64,000 nucleotides of DNA, from IMG/VR virus record IMGVR_UViG_3300020159_004070, positions 1 to 64,000 of that record; one strand, 5' to 3'. The position numbers were made by a program, and so were the translations under genes. The notes under the pieces are model-generated. The model made no database searches, was not told where the DNA came from, and saw only the letters and a list, made by a program, of their open reading frames with translations. Positions within the stretch are counted from its first letter, which is position 1. Each line of letters begins with the position of its first letter. This DNA comes from a virus. Below, one piece after another: positions 7,131-16,930 of the stretch.

Positions 7131-9686
7131 ATGCAATTTTATCCAGAAAATAGATTTCCTAAAAAGGGTATTCCAGTTTATAATGGTAATGGGGAGCAAA
7201 GAGATCTTTCTGATCCAAGGTTCCGATACCAGGACGAACTAGAGAACACGACAAAAGTTTATCAACAAAGCACAGATAACTTTTTCTCTACCCCAGATGC
7301 TGCCCTAGCTAGGGCAATCCAGCTTGGATGTAACGGATATCACACAGCGGAAGCATCTGATGGCATTTATTATTATGTGCCTTGTGCGGATGCTGCTCAG
7401 TATGCATCAAGGATGCAGCAGTTTGATAGTGCTTTAAATTTTACATATATTGGTAATTATAGGGTTCTTACTTGGGATTCTCCTTTCCAATTTGTCCAAT
7501 CTTTTGATGGGTGGTTAATTGAAACTGCTGGTGCTGTAGTTAACGGAGGAATTATATTGGATGGTGAAGCAAATTCCGAGGTTGTAAACGATATTGCGGT
7601 AGACTTCAGATATTCTGTTGATGGTGTATCATGGTCTCTTTGGGCAAACGTTGGTACAGCATTGACAGGTTTTTCACAAGGATACACTTCCAATAACTCC
7701 TCGGATATATTTTCCATCCCCCTAAATCCAGCAAATCCTTTTTATCCTGAATTCAGATTTACCTCAGTAATACTAAACTCTGATGGAACGATTGCTTTTG
7801 AAAGTAATGAGCCAATCGATCCTTCGATTGTAATTCTAGATTTTGACCTTGAATTAACCTACGCAACAGGAGCCAGCGGTCCTAATAGTGTAATTGATAA
7901 TCTTGTAATTAGAAAACCTGTTCCTTCGTGTTCTCCTGAAAAATCTAATCGTCCTGTTGTTTTTGATAATTGTAACTATACGTTCAATCCCTACGCTATT
8001 AACAAGGCTATCAATCTATACAAGGATTTAAGTTTGGTGGTCAACAAGGTTTTTGGATTTGAGACTAACTACTATTCAGTCCAACCGCAAGCAAGAGCTA
8101 AAGATGTGATTCTTAAAGAATACACACTCTTCGATGTTGTCGATGAGAAGTGTGTGAAGGTTATGGTTCCTTCTAATCAGTTTCCTGATAATAAACCAAA
8201 TTATGATCCATTTGGAATTCAGTTTGAAGAACCTTTTGAAATTCACATAGATAAGACATATTTCGAAAGTATTTTCGGAAAGGGGTCTCAGCCAAGAAAA
8301 AGAGATATTATCTACTTTCCTCTTACTAACAGAATATATGAGATCAATTCCACATATTTGTTTAGGGATTTCATGTATTCCCCGGTCTATTATAAGATAG
8401 AGCTCAAAAAATACTCTCCTAAGTCAAACACTTATTTCAAAGATCCAGCATATAAGGAAGAACTAGATGGAATAGCGATCAACACCCAAGACTTATTTGG
8501 AGCAGAAACAATTGCTGAGGAGGAAAAAATTACTAAACCTCAACAATATCAAACTTCCACCCAAAGGAGAAGTGAGGATCCTATCAGGTCGTATGTTTAC
8601 GAAAACCTTCCGATTATTGGATATGATCTGAATAACAACTGGACCATAGTTTTCAATAATTACTATGATTTAGCAGATGCCTTTGTAACAGATTCAGAAT
8701 TCATATTTGAACCTAATAAATATAGGAATGCGGTAAGATATAAGAATCTTCCTTATTTAGCTGAGGAGGGAGAACTGTCTTACACTTGTTGGTTTAGTCT
8801 GAAGAATTATGTTAACGAAAACTCTCTTGCTAAAAAACCTTTCTCTCCAGCTCCTATAACTAAAGTTTCTGAAACTGCTTCTGCTATTCTTTATAGCTCA
8901 TACCCATATAAACATGGTTTACAGCCTTTCATGGATTTTGCAGAAAATCCAGAAGGCTATGTGGCTATTTCTGCAGATCTGAATCACTCGGGTGGATTTA
9001 AAGTTCTTTCTACTCCCGACGAATTCCAATTTACCGTTGCAAATCCAAACTTACCTTATGCAACAAATATGTCGAATTGGAAAATGCAAAAGGCTCAAGC
9101 AAGAAATCTCATAGACGGGACTTATTATGACAGCAACGGAGATCTCAAAGGTTTGAGAATTGATTTGGTCCATTCTGGAACTAACGATCCTGCGAATAAC
9201 AATTATATTCAGCAGGGAAGTATTGAAATCCTCCTAAATGATTTGACATACGATTCTAGACTGCAATTTGTTCCGGAGCAAGGAGAATGGTACGGGGTGG
9301 TGGTAAACATTTCCAATAAGTACAGACAAATGGGTATTAACATTTGGAAAATGTCATATGATCCAACAAACCCAAACGAGCAAACTACCAACTTAATAAA
9401 AGTACATGAGGATTACAGGACTTTAACAACAGCTTACACTTTTGACGCACCAAAAGAAATAGTTACTGATTTTGATAATCCTTTATACGGTACAGATAAC
9501 AATGCATACAAGATATACACATCCCCTTTATTGCTGTCTAACGTGAGATTATTTAAGAATATGATAGATATTGATAAGCAATCTATAGTTCTCAACCAAA
9601 ACACTGTTAGAGATGCACAGCTTGCCTATATTATTGATAACGCTAAACCAAAACTAGTCTTGCCTAAGTTCGCAAGAAATAGGTAA
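7131..9686 (+). CDS. Probable neck protein (gp14-like) with extra beta-rich domains
   Basis: An 851-residue structural protein. Around residues 380-440 it has FGKGSQPRKRDIIYFPLTNR followed by IYEI...YYKIELKKYSP, a pattern I associate with T4-type neck protein gp14 (head closure). Position supports this: the next genes are small terminase, large terminase, sheath and tube, the T4 order 14-(15)-16-17-18-19. It is much longer than T4 gp14 (about 256 residues); the flanking parts look like beta-sandwich domains, including a possible LamG/concanavalin-like C-terminal part (LSYTCWFSLKNYV). These additions may be surface-exposed neck decoration. The gp14 assignment is moderate; the extra domains are guesses from composition. 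Confidence 0.5.
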   Translation: MQFYPENRFPKKGIPVYNGNGEQRDLSDPRFRYQDELENTTKVYQQSTDNFFSTPDAALARAIQLGCNGYHTAEASDGIYYYVPCADAAQYASRMQQFDSALNFTYIGNYRVLTWDSPFQFVQSFDGWLIETAGAVVNGGIILDGEANSEVVNDIAVDFRYSVDGVSWSLWANVGTALTGFSQGYTSNNSSDIFSIPLNPANPFYPEFRFTSVILNSDGTIAFESNEPIDPSIVILDFDLELTYATGASGPNSVIDNLVIRKPVPSCSPEKSNRPVVFDNCNYTFNPYAINKAINLYKDLSLVVNKVFGFETNYYSVQPQARAKDVILKEYTLFDVVDEKCVKVMVPSNQFPDNKPNYDPFGIQFEEPFEIHIDKTYFESIFGKGSQPRKRDIIYFPLTNRIYEINSTYLFRDFMYSPVYYKIELKKYSPKSNTYFKDPAYKEELDGIAINTQDLFGAETIAEEEKITKPQQYQTSTQRRSEDPIRSYVYENLPIIGYDLNNNWTIVFNNYYDLADAFVTDSEFIFEPNKYRNAVRYKNLPYLAEEGELSYTCWFSLKNYVNENSLAKKPFSPAPITKVSETASAILYSSYPYKHGLQPFMDFAENPEGYVAISADLNHSGGFKVLSTPDEFQFTVANPNLPYATNMSNWKMQKAQARNLIDGTYYDSNGDLKGLRIDLVHSGTNDPANNNYIQQGSIEILLNDLTYDSRLQFVPEQGEWYGVVVNISNKYRQMGINIWKMSYDPTNPNEQTTNLIKVHEDYRTLTTAYTFDAPKEIVTDFDNPLYGTDNNAYKIYTSPLLLSNVRLFKNMIDIDKQSIVLNQNTVRDAQLAYIIDNAKPKLVLPKFARNR

Positions 9687-9700
9687 TAAAAACTACAAAA

Positions 9701-10477
9701 ATGCCTAGAAGAAAACCAAAACCTGAGAGGGTTGTCCAAGAAAAAATTAAGGAAAGTCTAGATTCAATATTGAACGACGAAGACCTAGACTTTGATGCTG
9801 TTAAGGCTGAGGAATTGCCGAGACTTAAAACAACAGATCTGATGGATTTTTCCACTGCTCAGCAAACTACCGGGTCTGATGCAAAAAGTCTTTTAGATTC
9901 AATTGTTAAATTCTACCTCGACGAGAACTTTATCGACAAGGTAGATTATGTAGAATACAAGAAGAAAATTGATTCTATGAATCTAGCTTCTATGATGTTG
10001 CAATTGAAAACAGCACAACACGCTATCACCAAGTTGCTCGAAGAGATAGATTTGGGAAATGCGAACCCAAGAATGTTTGAGGTTCTTGCTCAACTCCAAT
10101 CCCAGATAATGCAAATGCCCAAGGACTACCAGAACTACGTTGATAAAATGGAAGAGGGGTACAAGAAAATTCAACACCAGATCGAAAAAAAATCTGATGT
10201 TGGATCTTTCACTTTGGAACCCAGCAACGACACCGAGGATAGTTTTTCTGCAAATCCAAATGGTGTTGGTGGAAATGGAATCAAGGTAAGAGGTACCAAG
10301 GGTCTGATGGAAGGATTACGAGACATCCTAGGATCTGAAATAGAGGATGTTAGAGTTGTCGAAGAGAATGACAACGCAGTGGTTAATGCGAAGAGGAAGG
10401 CTGAAATAGATGCTTCAAGAAACGTTTCTTTGAGTGATGAAGACTTCCTAGAGGTTGATGATGACCTATTCAACTAA
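9701..10477 (+). CDS. Small terminase subunit (gp16-like)
   Basis: A 258-residue protein immediately before the large terminase (6-base gap). The centre (about residues 65-165) is strongly helical and predicted to form coiled coil: LASMMLQLKTAQHAITKLL, MFEVLAQLQSQIMQM. That fits the central oligomerisation hairpin of T4 gp16. The ends are acidic and probably disordered. In the family the small subunit assembles as a ring, recognises DNA and regulates gp17 ATPase. It is longer than T4 gp16 (164 aa). The call rests mainly on position and helical architecture. Confidence 0.65.
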   Translation: MPRRKPKPERVVQEKIKESLDSILNDEDLDFDAVKAEELPRLKTTDLMDFSTAQQTTGSDAKSLLDSIVKFYLDENFIDKVDYVEYKKKIDSMNLASMMLQLKTAQHAITKLLEEIDLGNANPRMFEVLAQLQSQIMQMPKDYQNYVDKMEEGYKKIQHQIEKKSDVGSFTLEPSNDTEDSFSANPNGVGGNGIKVRGTKGLMEGLRDILGSEIEDVRVVEENDNAVVNAKRKAEIDASRNVSLSDEDFLEVDDDLFN

Positions 10478-10483
10478 TTTTAT

Positions 10484-12277
10484 ATGGCTGAAATAGAAGA
10501 AAAAGAATCTAATTATTGGAGTACTTCCAAAGTTGAACAATTGCTTTTCCGTGTAGAAGAAGAGGGATTGGACTATAAATCCGTTGATAATCCATTCCAT
10601 GACGGCGATCCAGAATTAAAACGATCTAATTTACTGTGGGAATATACTAATGAAGAAATTCTGGAAATAGAAAGGTGTGCAAAAGACGTAGTATACTTTG
10701 CAAAATATTGTAGAGTCATGACCGACGACGGTCTGTTTTATGTCCGATTAAGAGATTATCAAGAGTCTGTTTTAAGAGAATATCAAGCTAATAGGTTCAA
10801 CATATTCCTAGCTCCACGCCAGGTAGGTAAATCAATCACTTCAGCAATTGTTCTTGTTTGGTATTTACTTTTCAATCATGATAAAAACGCAATGATCTTA
10901 GCAAACGTAGGATCTACTGCTGAAGAATTGATGGATAAGATTAAGGCGATCGTAAAAGGTCTGCCTTGGTTCTTAAAACCTGGTATGGTGGTTAATAATG
11001 TGATGTCTATGAAGTTTGATAATGGATGTAGAGCAATCGCAAAGACTACGACTAAAACATCAGCAATTGGTTTTACTATTCACTTTCTTTACATGGATGA
11101 GTTTGCACACATTCATCCCAACTTTATAGAATCTTTCTTTAGATCAACTTATCCTACGGTTTCTTCTTCCAAGGTATCAAGAATTATTATTACTTCCACA
11201 CCAAATGGAATGAATAAATTCTATGAACTCTATCAAGCAGCTGTTACGGGAGAGAACACGTTTAATCCTATTCGTGTTGATTGGTGGCAAGTCCCAGGAA
11301 GGGATGAGGTATGGAAAAAGAATGAAATCGCTAACTTGGGATCTGAAGAGTTATTCAACCAAGAATATGGAAATCAGTTTCTAAGTTCTTCGACTCTTCT
11401 TCTTGGATCGAACGAGCTAAAGAAAATTAAGTCTAATGAGATTGAATATGATTGGCGCGAGATCGATGCATTAGACGATGTTGGGATTTTTTATGAAAAC
11501 TTTAGATGGCATCCTAAATTCATTTTAGATGATGAAACGCTGAAGTCCAACAGATTTGTAATATCAATAGATTTAGCCGGGGGTGGAAAAGGCGACTATA
11601 CAGTTATGAATATTTTTAAAGTTGTCCCTTTACCAAAAAAGGTAATAGAGGACCTTGATGATTTTCAAGACGAATCTGACTTTTTTGGACTCTTACAGGT
11701 TGGTATTTATCGGGACAATGAAATAGAAATCGAAGATTTTAAGAAATTATTGGAGAACCTTTTGCTGAAGGTTTTCAAACCGGATAATGTTAGAGTACTT
11801 TTAGAAATCAATTTCAAGGGAGAGTTACTGATAGACAAGCTTTCTTTGAATGATGATATTCCAGTTGAAACGTTTGTTCATACAAAGCACACCGAATCAG
11901 CAAGGACAAGAAAACCTGGTATTAAATACAACGAAAAAAATAAGCTCAAATACTGTGAGATGCTAAGGTCTTACGTGAGACTAAATCGAATACTTCTAAA
12001 CGAAAAGTCCTGGACCATACCTGAGCTTTTTTCTTTTGGTCTTAATTCTAGAGGAACCTATTCAAGCCAAACCGGGCATGATGATGTTGCAATGTCGGTT
12101 GTTAATTTGTCTGGTCTATTCGAATCTTCTGATTTCTACGATCTCGTTGGTGAGCTGTATGATGAACTGGGAGAATCCTACCGTGATTTAATTGACTCCA
12201 AACTTAGTGATGGCTCAAGTGGAGACGAAGGCACAAAAGAGGGTGGTTTTTACAGCTCTTTTAGCCAACTCCTCTAA
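10484..12277 (+). CDS. Large terminase subunit, packaging ATPase-nuclease (gp17-like)
   Basis: The packaging motor protein. The N-terminal ATPase shows an adenine-binding region (RLRDYQ), Walker A APRQVGKS at about residues 110-117, Walker B with catalytic Glu in LYMDEFAH near residue 205, and the coupling motif TSTPNG. The C-terminal RNase H-like nuclease starts at VISIDLAGGGKGDYT with its first metal-binding Asp; a later HDDVAMS segment supplies a further acidic pair. Length 597 aa is close to T4 gp17 (610). It drives DNA into the prohead through the portal and cuts the concatemer. It is translated right after the small subunit. Confidence 0.95.
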   Translation: MAEIEEKESNYWSTSKVEQLLFRVEEEGLDYKSVDNPFHDGDPELKRSNLLWEYTNEEILEIERCAKDVVYFAKYCRVMTDDGLFYVRLRDYQESVLREYQANRFNIFLAPRQVGKSITSAIVLVWYLLFNHDKNAMILANVGSTAEELMDKIKAIVKGLPWFLKPGMVVNNVMSMKFDNGCRAIAKTTTKTSAIGFTIHFLYMDEFAHIHPNFIESFFRSTYPTVSSSKVSRIIITSTPNGMNKFYELYQAAVTGENTFNPIRVDWWQVPGRDEVWKKNEIANLGSEELFNQEYGNQFLSSSTLLLGSNELKKIKSNEIEYDWREIDALDDVGIFYENFRWHPKFILDDETLKSNRFVISIDLAGGGKGDYTVMNIFKVVPLPKKVIEDLDDFQDESDFFGLLQVGIYRDNEIEIEDFKKLLENLLLKVFKPDNVRVLLEINFKGELLIDKLSLNDDIPVETFVHTKHTESARTRKPGIKYNEKNKLKYCEMLRSYVRLNRILLNEKSWTIPELFSFGLNSRGTYSSQTGHDDVAMSVVNLSGLFESSDFYDLVGELYDELGESYRDLIDSKLSDGSSGDEGTKEGGFYSSFSQLL

Positions 12278-12292
12278 AAAAATAATCAATTC

Positions 12293-12302
12293 TGATATAT
12301 AG
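12293..12302 (+). promoter_or_regulatory. Late promoter box TGATATATAG
   Basis: First of two boxes in the 101-base gap between terminase and sheath genes, 76 bases before the sheath ATG. Confidence 0.6.
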
Positions 12303-12342
12303 ATTTAAAACCAGGTTGCACCTAAAATGCTTCCTTAAGGTA

Positions 12343-12352
12343 TGATATATAC
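12343..12352 (+). promoter_or_regulatory. Late promoter box TGATATATAC
   Basis: Second box in the same gap, 26 bases before the sheath ATG, at the usual spacing. The pair may give the abundant sheath protein extra transcription. Confidence 0.75.
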
Positions 12353-12378
12353 TAGGCAAAAATATCACTTGAATAATA

Positions 12379-15300
12379 ATGGCAAAGAAAATCAAACTTG
12401 ATTTATCCCAATTCAAAGCCTCCGGTGTTTATACATTAGAGTTTGATGCGTCGGAAAACGTAATCCTGACATCTCAGACTATCAGACTGGTAGTAGGATT
12501 CTCAAATAAAGGACCTTTTAACGCTCCCGTTTACCTACCAGACGTAACAACTGCTATAGCAATTTTTGGAGACATTGATAAAACTTTGGAAGCGAAGGGA
12601 TCCTTCTTTCAAAGATCAATCTTCACTTGTTTAGGACAAGGTCCAGTTTTCGGACTTAATCTTATGGCGTTGAACGATGATATAGATAGTCCAACCGCGG
12701 ACGTTGTTAATTACTTTGGCTACTCTGTTGACACTGAGCAATCAAACGGTGTTTTAACCTCTAGACTGTATTCATCTTTTTACAACAAAGAAAGATTCTG
12801 GTTTGCTGATCCTGACTATTTCTTAGCTACACTTTCTACGGTAGATACTGGAAGACTCTTTAACCTTGTTAATTTGGGAAAACAAGCGATGAGCGTTATT
12901 GTCAGAAAATCTACGGATGCTGTTCAGCCTCTTCAAGGTTACGATGTTTTTGCTATTGATTGGTATGGTGCTGATAACGTACCTCCATTTATGCATCCTT
13001 ACGATTACATCTCAGATTACTTTATCGATGTAATTTCGGTTTCAGGAAACTGGACTGATTACGAAACTCTTTCTCTAGATCCTAAATGGAGTGCTTATTT
13101 CACGAGAAATGGATTTATTAAAAGCCAAATCAATAATTTCCTATCACAACCGGATGTAAACATTGTCACTCAAACTACTGGATGTATCATTCCTGATTTT
13201 GTTGACTTGAATGGTAACAACCAGTACATCCAAACACTAATAAACAACAATACTCCTTCAACCGGGTTATTCTGCGCAGTAGACGAGGACGCTATGGATA
13301 GCATTTGTACCAATCCATACAAAATCGATCTAGTTGGGCATCACTTAATTGACGAGCTCACTGCAGATAGGGATATAGTTGATGCAAGATTGAACTTCTT
13401 GAGTTATGATCAGAATTTAACAGCTGATTACCTTTACTCACAGAACAGCACAGAAATCGACGACAATGGAGTAGGTGCTCAAACAATAAAGACAGGAACA
13501 TTATTTAGTTTGAGCTCTGCAACTGGAGCGACAGCTGGAGTTCTAGATACCGCCTTCGATGCTTATTCAGCATCTCTTACTTATGGTGGATTACATTATA
13601 TCAAGACAAACTCTGGCGTCACCGGTGCTTCTTTAACATCAGACCAAAAGCTAACACTTGCTTCTTTTGCAACACCGTCTACTACTGCATCTCCTTATGT
13701 CATAGGAAAAGTAGCGGGTCTTACTGGTTTAACTGGAAGTGTTATTAACCAGTTCGCTTCGAACGACATTGTAAAACTTAAAATTTCAGGAGCTATTCAA
13801 TCTGCCGGAGAAGTGATTCTGACTTGGACACACCCATTGGATACTCCGTCATATGCTGCTCAAGGCGTTACTGTCGTGCCTTATTCTAATTTAGTTGGAG
13901 CTACAGCTGGTTACATTGGAACAGGTTATTATCAAATAGCTGCTTCTGATTATTTAGATATCACGGACGTTGATCCAGCAACTGGAGCAACTGCGGGTAC
14001 ACCTGATAACGTTCTCACTGGACAGATAAGTACACAATTCTATCAAGATGTATTATTTGAAGAATTAGCTAACGGAGATCAGATTTGGTTAAACCAAACC
14101 GGAAGTTCTGTAAACTATGTAAGCTATGATCAAACAGTAGACAGGGATCAGTTCAACGTTACCTATGCAAGAACTTTCTCTGGAGTTGAAAGGCTAAGCC
14201 CTGGACAATTAACAGACTATCCTGCATTTGGTTCAGTTTACGCTTCAGATAACATTGGTTTAACTGTATCTGCTGGAAAAACAGATATTGTTTCTTCAGT
14301 TGGTTCTATCAACCAATTCATTGACGTTATTACACAAATTGATCCTACGAACTTCACTATTTCTTCCACCCCAAGTTCACCAATATCGGTGGGAGACCTA
14401 ATCGTATCTACAGATTTAGATATTTGCGAAACTGTAGGGCAAAATAGACAAAACAGATTAACAAGAGTAACTGCCGTTGCACAGACAGCTACACAAAATG
14501 TTGTAAGGGTAACTACTGCTAGACCTATTTTATTCTACGCCGGAAGTCCTATCCAAGTACAAAAATTCCAATCTATTCCTCAGTTCACTCGTTCATTCGA
14601 CTTCACTTACCTACAAGGGTTCACTATGAGAGATTCTCACAGACCTAATGGTACTGACGTAAGAGTTTCTGAGATACTAGATGTAATGTATAACACAAAT
14701 ATTGCAGCCACATTAGCAGCTAAGGATGTTATTTCATTCCGATACATTGTCGATACATTCAGTGGACAAATCCTACCTAACTCAAAATACCAATTGAGTA
14801 AGTTGGCTATGATGAGACAAAAGGCTTTGGCTTTAATCAATGCTCCTTCGATGGCACAGTTTAGAGCATCCACTGATCCTAGATTTACAGATGCACCTAC
14901 ACAGGTTAATCCTTATCCTTCTTTGAAGGCTCAGTACATTTCAGAAGGAGGTAACCTATCACTGAACCCAACTTACACATTCAGTCTTCCAACAGAAGAC
15001 CAAGGATCTAAGTTCGCAGCTTATTATACACCTTTTATAACTATCAGGGAAAATAATAAGAATGTAAACGTTCCACCAGCAGCATATGTTTCCAATAACT
15101 TTGTAAGAAAATTTGCAAACGGAGAACCTTACAGTATTATCGCCGGGCAGAAGAGAGGGGTAATTTCCGGACAAAACGTAGTTGGTGTTGAATACGACTT
15201 CACTGATCAGGACAGAGGATGGTTAGAACCTGTAGGATTAAACCCGATCATCAAAAGAAGAAATTTGGGTGTCGTTATCTTTGGTAACCAAACAGCTTAC

Positions 15301-15657
15301 CAAACGGTTAACTCCGCCTTCAACCTTGTACACGTTAGAGATCTATTGATCAGCGTAGAAAACGACGTTGAAGAAATCATGGCTAACTACCTATTCGACT
15401 TTAACGAGGATTCAATCAGGCTTGAAATTAAAACTTTGGTTGATAACTATCTTGATGGTGTAAGAGCAGGTGGAGGTATCTATGCTTACCAAGTAATCAT
15501 GGATTCATCTAACAACCCTCCTTCAATTATCGATCAGAATATCGGAATCATCGATGTAATAATCGAACCAGCAAGAGGTATCCAAAAATTCATCAACAGA
15601 ATTACAGTTACTAGAACTGGAGGTATCGCAGCTGGTGGATTTATACAGTTTGTATAA
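12379..15657 (+). CDS. Contractile tail sheath protein (gp18-like), enlarged
   Basis: The ends match tail sheath proteins: an N-terminal segment SQTIRLVVGFSNKGPFNAPV and a C-terminal domain containing RRNLGVVIFGNQTAYQT, VRDLLISVENDVEEIM and the closing IEPARGIQKFINRITV. These are the parts that form the conserved inter-subunit handshake. At 1092 residues it is far longer than T4 gp18 (659). The extra material lies in the middle (about residues 350-640) and has three TGATAG or GATAG stretches, suggesting inserted, probably surface-exposed domains. Two late promoter boxes precede it and two tube genes follow, as expected for an abundant tail protein. Confidence 0.93.
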   Translation: MAKKIKLDLSQFKASGVYTLEFDASENVILTSQTIRLVVGFSNKGPFNAPVYLPDVTTAIAIFGDIDKTLEAKGSFFQRSIFTCLGQGPVFGLNLMALNDDIDSPTADVVNYFGYSVDTEQSNGVLTSRLYSSFYNKERFWFADPDYFLATLSTVDTGRLFNLVNLGKQAMSVIVRKSTDAVQPLQGYDVFAIDWYGADNVPPFMHPYDYISDYFIDVISVSGNWTDYETLSLDPKWSAYFTRNGFIKSQINNFLSQPDVNIVTQTTGCIIPDFVDLNGNNQYIQTLINNNTPSTGLFCAVDEDAMDSICTNPYKIDLVGHHLIDELTADRDIVDARLNFLSYDQNLTADYLYSQNSTEIDDNGVGAQTIKTGTLFSLSSATGATAGVLDTAFDAYSASLTYGGLHYIKTNSGVTGASLTSDQKLTLASFATPSTTASPYVIGKVAGLTGLTGSVINQFASNDIVKLKISGAIQSAGEVILTWTHPLDTPSYAAQGVTVVPYSNLVGATAGYIGTGYYQIAASDYLDITDVDPATGATAGTPDNVLTGQISTQFYQDVLFEELANGDQIWLNQTGSSVNYVSYDQTVDRDQFNVTYARTFSGVERLSPGQLTDYPAFGSVYASDNIGLTVSAGKTDIVSSVGSINQFIDVITQIDPTNFTISSTPSSPISVGDLIVSTDLDICETVGQNRQNRLTRVTAVAQTATQNVVRVTTARPILFYAGSPIQVQKFQSIPQFTRSFDFTYLQGFTMRDSHRPNGTDVRVSEILDVMYNTNIAATLAAKDVISFRYIVDTFSGQILPNSKYQLSKLAMMRQKALALINAPSMAQFRASTDPRFTDAPTQVNPYPSLKAQYISEGGNLSLNPTYTFSLPTEDQGSKFAAYYTPFITIRENNKNVNVPPAAYVSNNFVRKFANGEPYSIIAGQKRGVISGQNVVGVEYDFTDQDRGWLEPVGLNPIIKRRNLGVVIFGNQTAYQTVNSAFNLVHVRDLLISVENDVEEIMANYLFDFNEDSIRLEIKTLVDNYLDGVRAGGGIYAYQVIMDSSNNPPSIIDQNIGIIDVIIEPARGIQKFINRITVTRTGGIAAGGFIQFV

Positions 15658-15707
15658 TTGAATGAAAATCTACTTTGAAGATAAATAAAAAAAAGATCTT
15701 GGAATAA

Positions 15708-16262
15708 ATGGCTGGTTTACCACACTATCAAAATTCTCTAAGTGCAGTAAATAGGTTTGAACCCGTTTACCTCAACCAATTTGAGGTGAATGTTATCCCT
15801 CCTGGACCTGTTGCTGGAGGACCAATTCTGCTTGAGCATGTAATTTCTGTTGGTGGACTTGATGTAGATAAGAATCCTAGTTTTGTTGCTCAGAAATACA
15901 AATTCGCTAAGAGAAACTATGCTGGGGGTAAACCCGATACTACTACATTAGATTTGGCACTCAAGTTCAGTGTGAACTTGGATGATGCCAATTCGATGTA
16001 TGTTTTTAAAACTTTGCGTCAGTGGACGGATTTAATTTACAATCCTCTTACAGGTGCTCAGGGAATAAAAGCAGATTATGTTGGAACAATTATAATCTCG
16101 GTATTCAATAAGAACGGAGACGTATTCAGAAGAATTACCCTTAGAGATTGCTTCCCACTCAAAGCTATTGATCCGATGGAACTTGAATACACCAACGGTA
16201 CCACCTTATATGAAATTAACATGACATGGGCGGTAGATTATTGGGAAGATTTATTCTTATAA
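15708..16262 (+). CDS. Tail tube protein 1 (gp19-like)
   Basis: A 184-residue protein with the T4 gp19-type tube fold pattern: an N-terminal FEPVYLNQFEVNVIPP, a central YAGGKPDTTTLDLALKFSVN strand pair, DLIYNPLTGAQGIKADYVGT, and GDVFRRITLRDCFPLKAIDP. It lies directly after the sheath, as in T4, and is the inner tube through which DNA passes. A close paralogue starts 15 bases downstream. The pair differs mostly in the N-terminal half, so they may build different parts of the tube. No late promoter box is visible just ahead, so it is probably expressed from the sheath transcript. Confidence 0.9.
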   Translation: MAGLPHYQNSLSAVNRFEPVYLNQFEVNVIPPGPVAGGPILLEHVISVGGLDVDKNPSFVAQKYKFAKRNYAGGKPDTTTLDLALKFSVNLDDANSMYVFKTLRQWTDLIYNPLTGAQGIKADYVGTIIISVFNKNGDVFRRITLRDCFPLKAIDPMELEYTNGTTLYEINMTWAVDYWEDLFL

Positions 16263-16277
16263 AATAAAAGGAAATAA

Positions 16278-16856
16278 ATGGCAGGTTTACCTCATTTCAA
16301 TAATTCAAAAGCAGCAAGAAACAACTACGAACCGGTTTTCTTAAACCAGTTTGAGGTTCTTATTACTCCACCGCCAGCAGTAACTTTGGCTAACACAACT
16401 TTCAACGGGGAGAATATTCTGACTCAACAAGTTAAGAACATTTCAGCATTGCAGGTCGATATTCAACCATCAGACGCTGTTACACAATATTACAAGTTTG
16501 CTGAAAGGAGATATGCAGGGGGAGAACCTTCTACATCGGACGTTCAGTTCACAATGAGTTTTGAGGTTAACCTTAATGAGGCCAATTCGATGGCTATCTA
16601 CAAGATTCTTAGACAATGGTCGGACTTAATTTACAATCCACTAACAGGTGCTATGGGATTAAAAAGAGATTATGTTGGTTCGATGGTGGTTTCTGTATTT
16701 AATAAGCAAGGTGATGTTTTCAGAAGAATCACCTTGAACAATTGTTTCTTGGTAGAAGCTATAAATGCTATGGACTTGTCCTATGACTCAGGAGACGCTC
16801 TTTATACAATAGATACGACCTGGAAGTCAGATTACTGGAGAGATCTATTCTTATAA
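16278..16856 (+). CDS. Tail tube protein 2 (gp19-like paralogue)
   Basis: A 192-residue paralogue of the preceding gene, sharing YEPVFLNQFEV, YAGGEP, LRQWSDLIYNPLTGAMG, VSVFNKQGDVFRRITL and the DYW.DLFL ending. It has a slightly longer loop near residues 30-50 (TTFNGENILTQQVK). It may be a second tube subunit, or a tail terminator or baseplate-proximal tube variant (T4 has gp54 and gp48 as tube-like baseplate proteins). Both copies look intact. Confidence 0.88.
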   Translation: MAGLPHFNNSKAARNNYEPVFLNQFEVLITPPPAVTLANTTFNGENILTQQVKNISALQVDIQPSDAVTQYYKFAERRYAGGEPSTSDVQFTMSFEVNLNEANSMAIYKILRQWSDLIYNPLTGAMGLKRDYVGSMVVSVFNKQGDVFRRITLNNCFLVEAINAMDLSYDSGDALYTIDTTWKSDYWRDLFL

Positions 16857-16908
16857 TCGGAACTTTAACTTTTTACTTTTCTATAATTTCTTGGTTTTAC
16901 CTATTGTT

Positions 16909-16917
16909 GGTATATAA
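16909..16917 (+). promoter_or_regulatory. Late promoter box variant GGTATATAA
   Basis: TTGGTATATAAAG in the 74-base gap before 16931. It lacks one A compared with GGATATATAA and lies only 13 bases from the start codon, so confidence is lower than for the exact boxes. Confidence 0.5.
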
Positions 16918-16930
16918 AGAAAAATGAACC

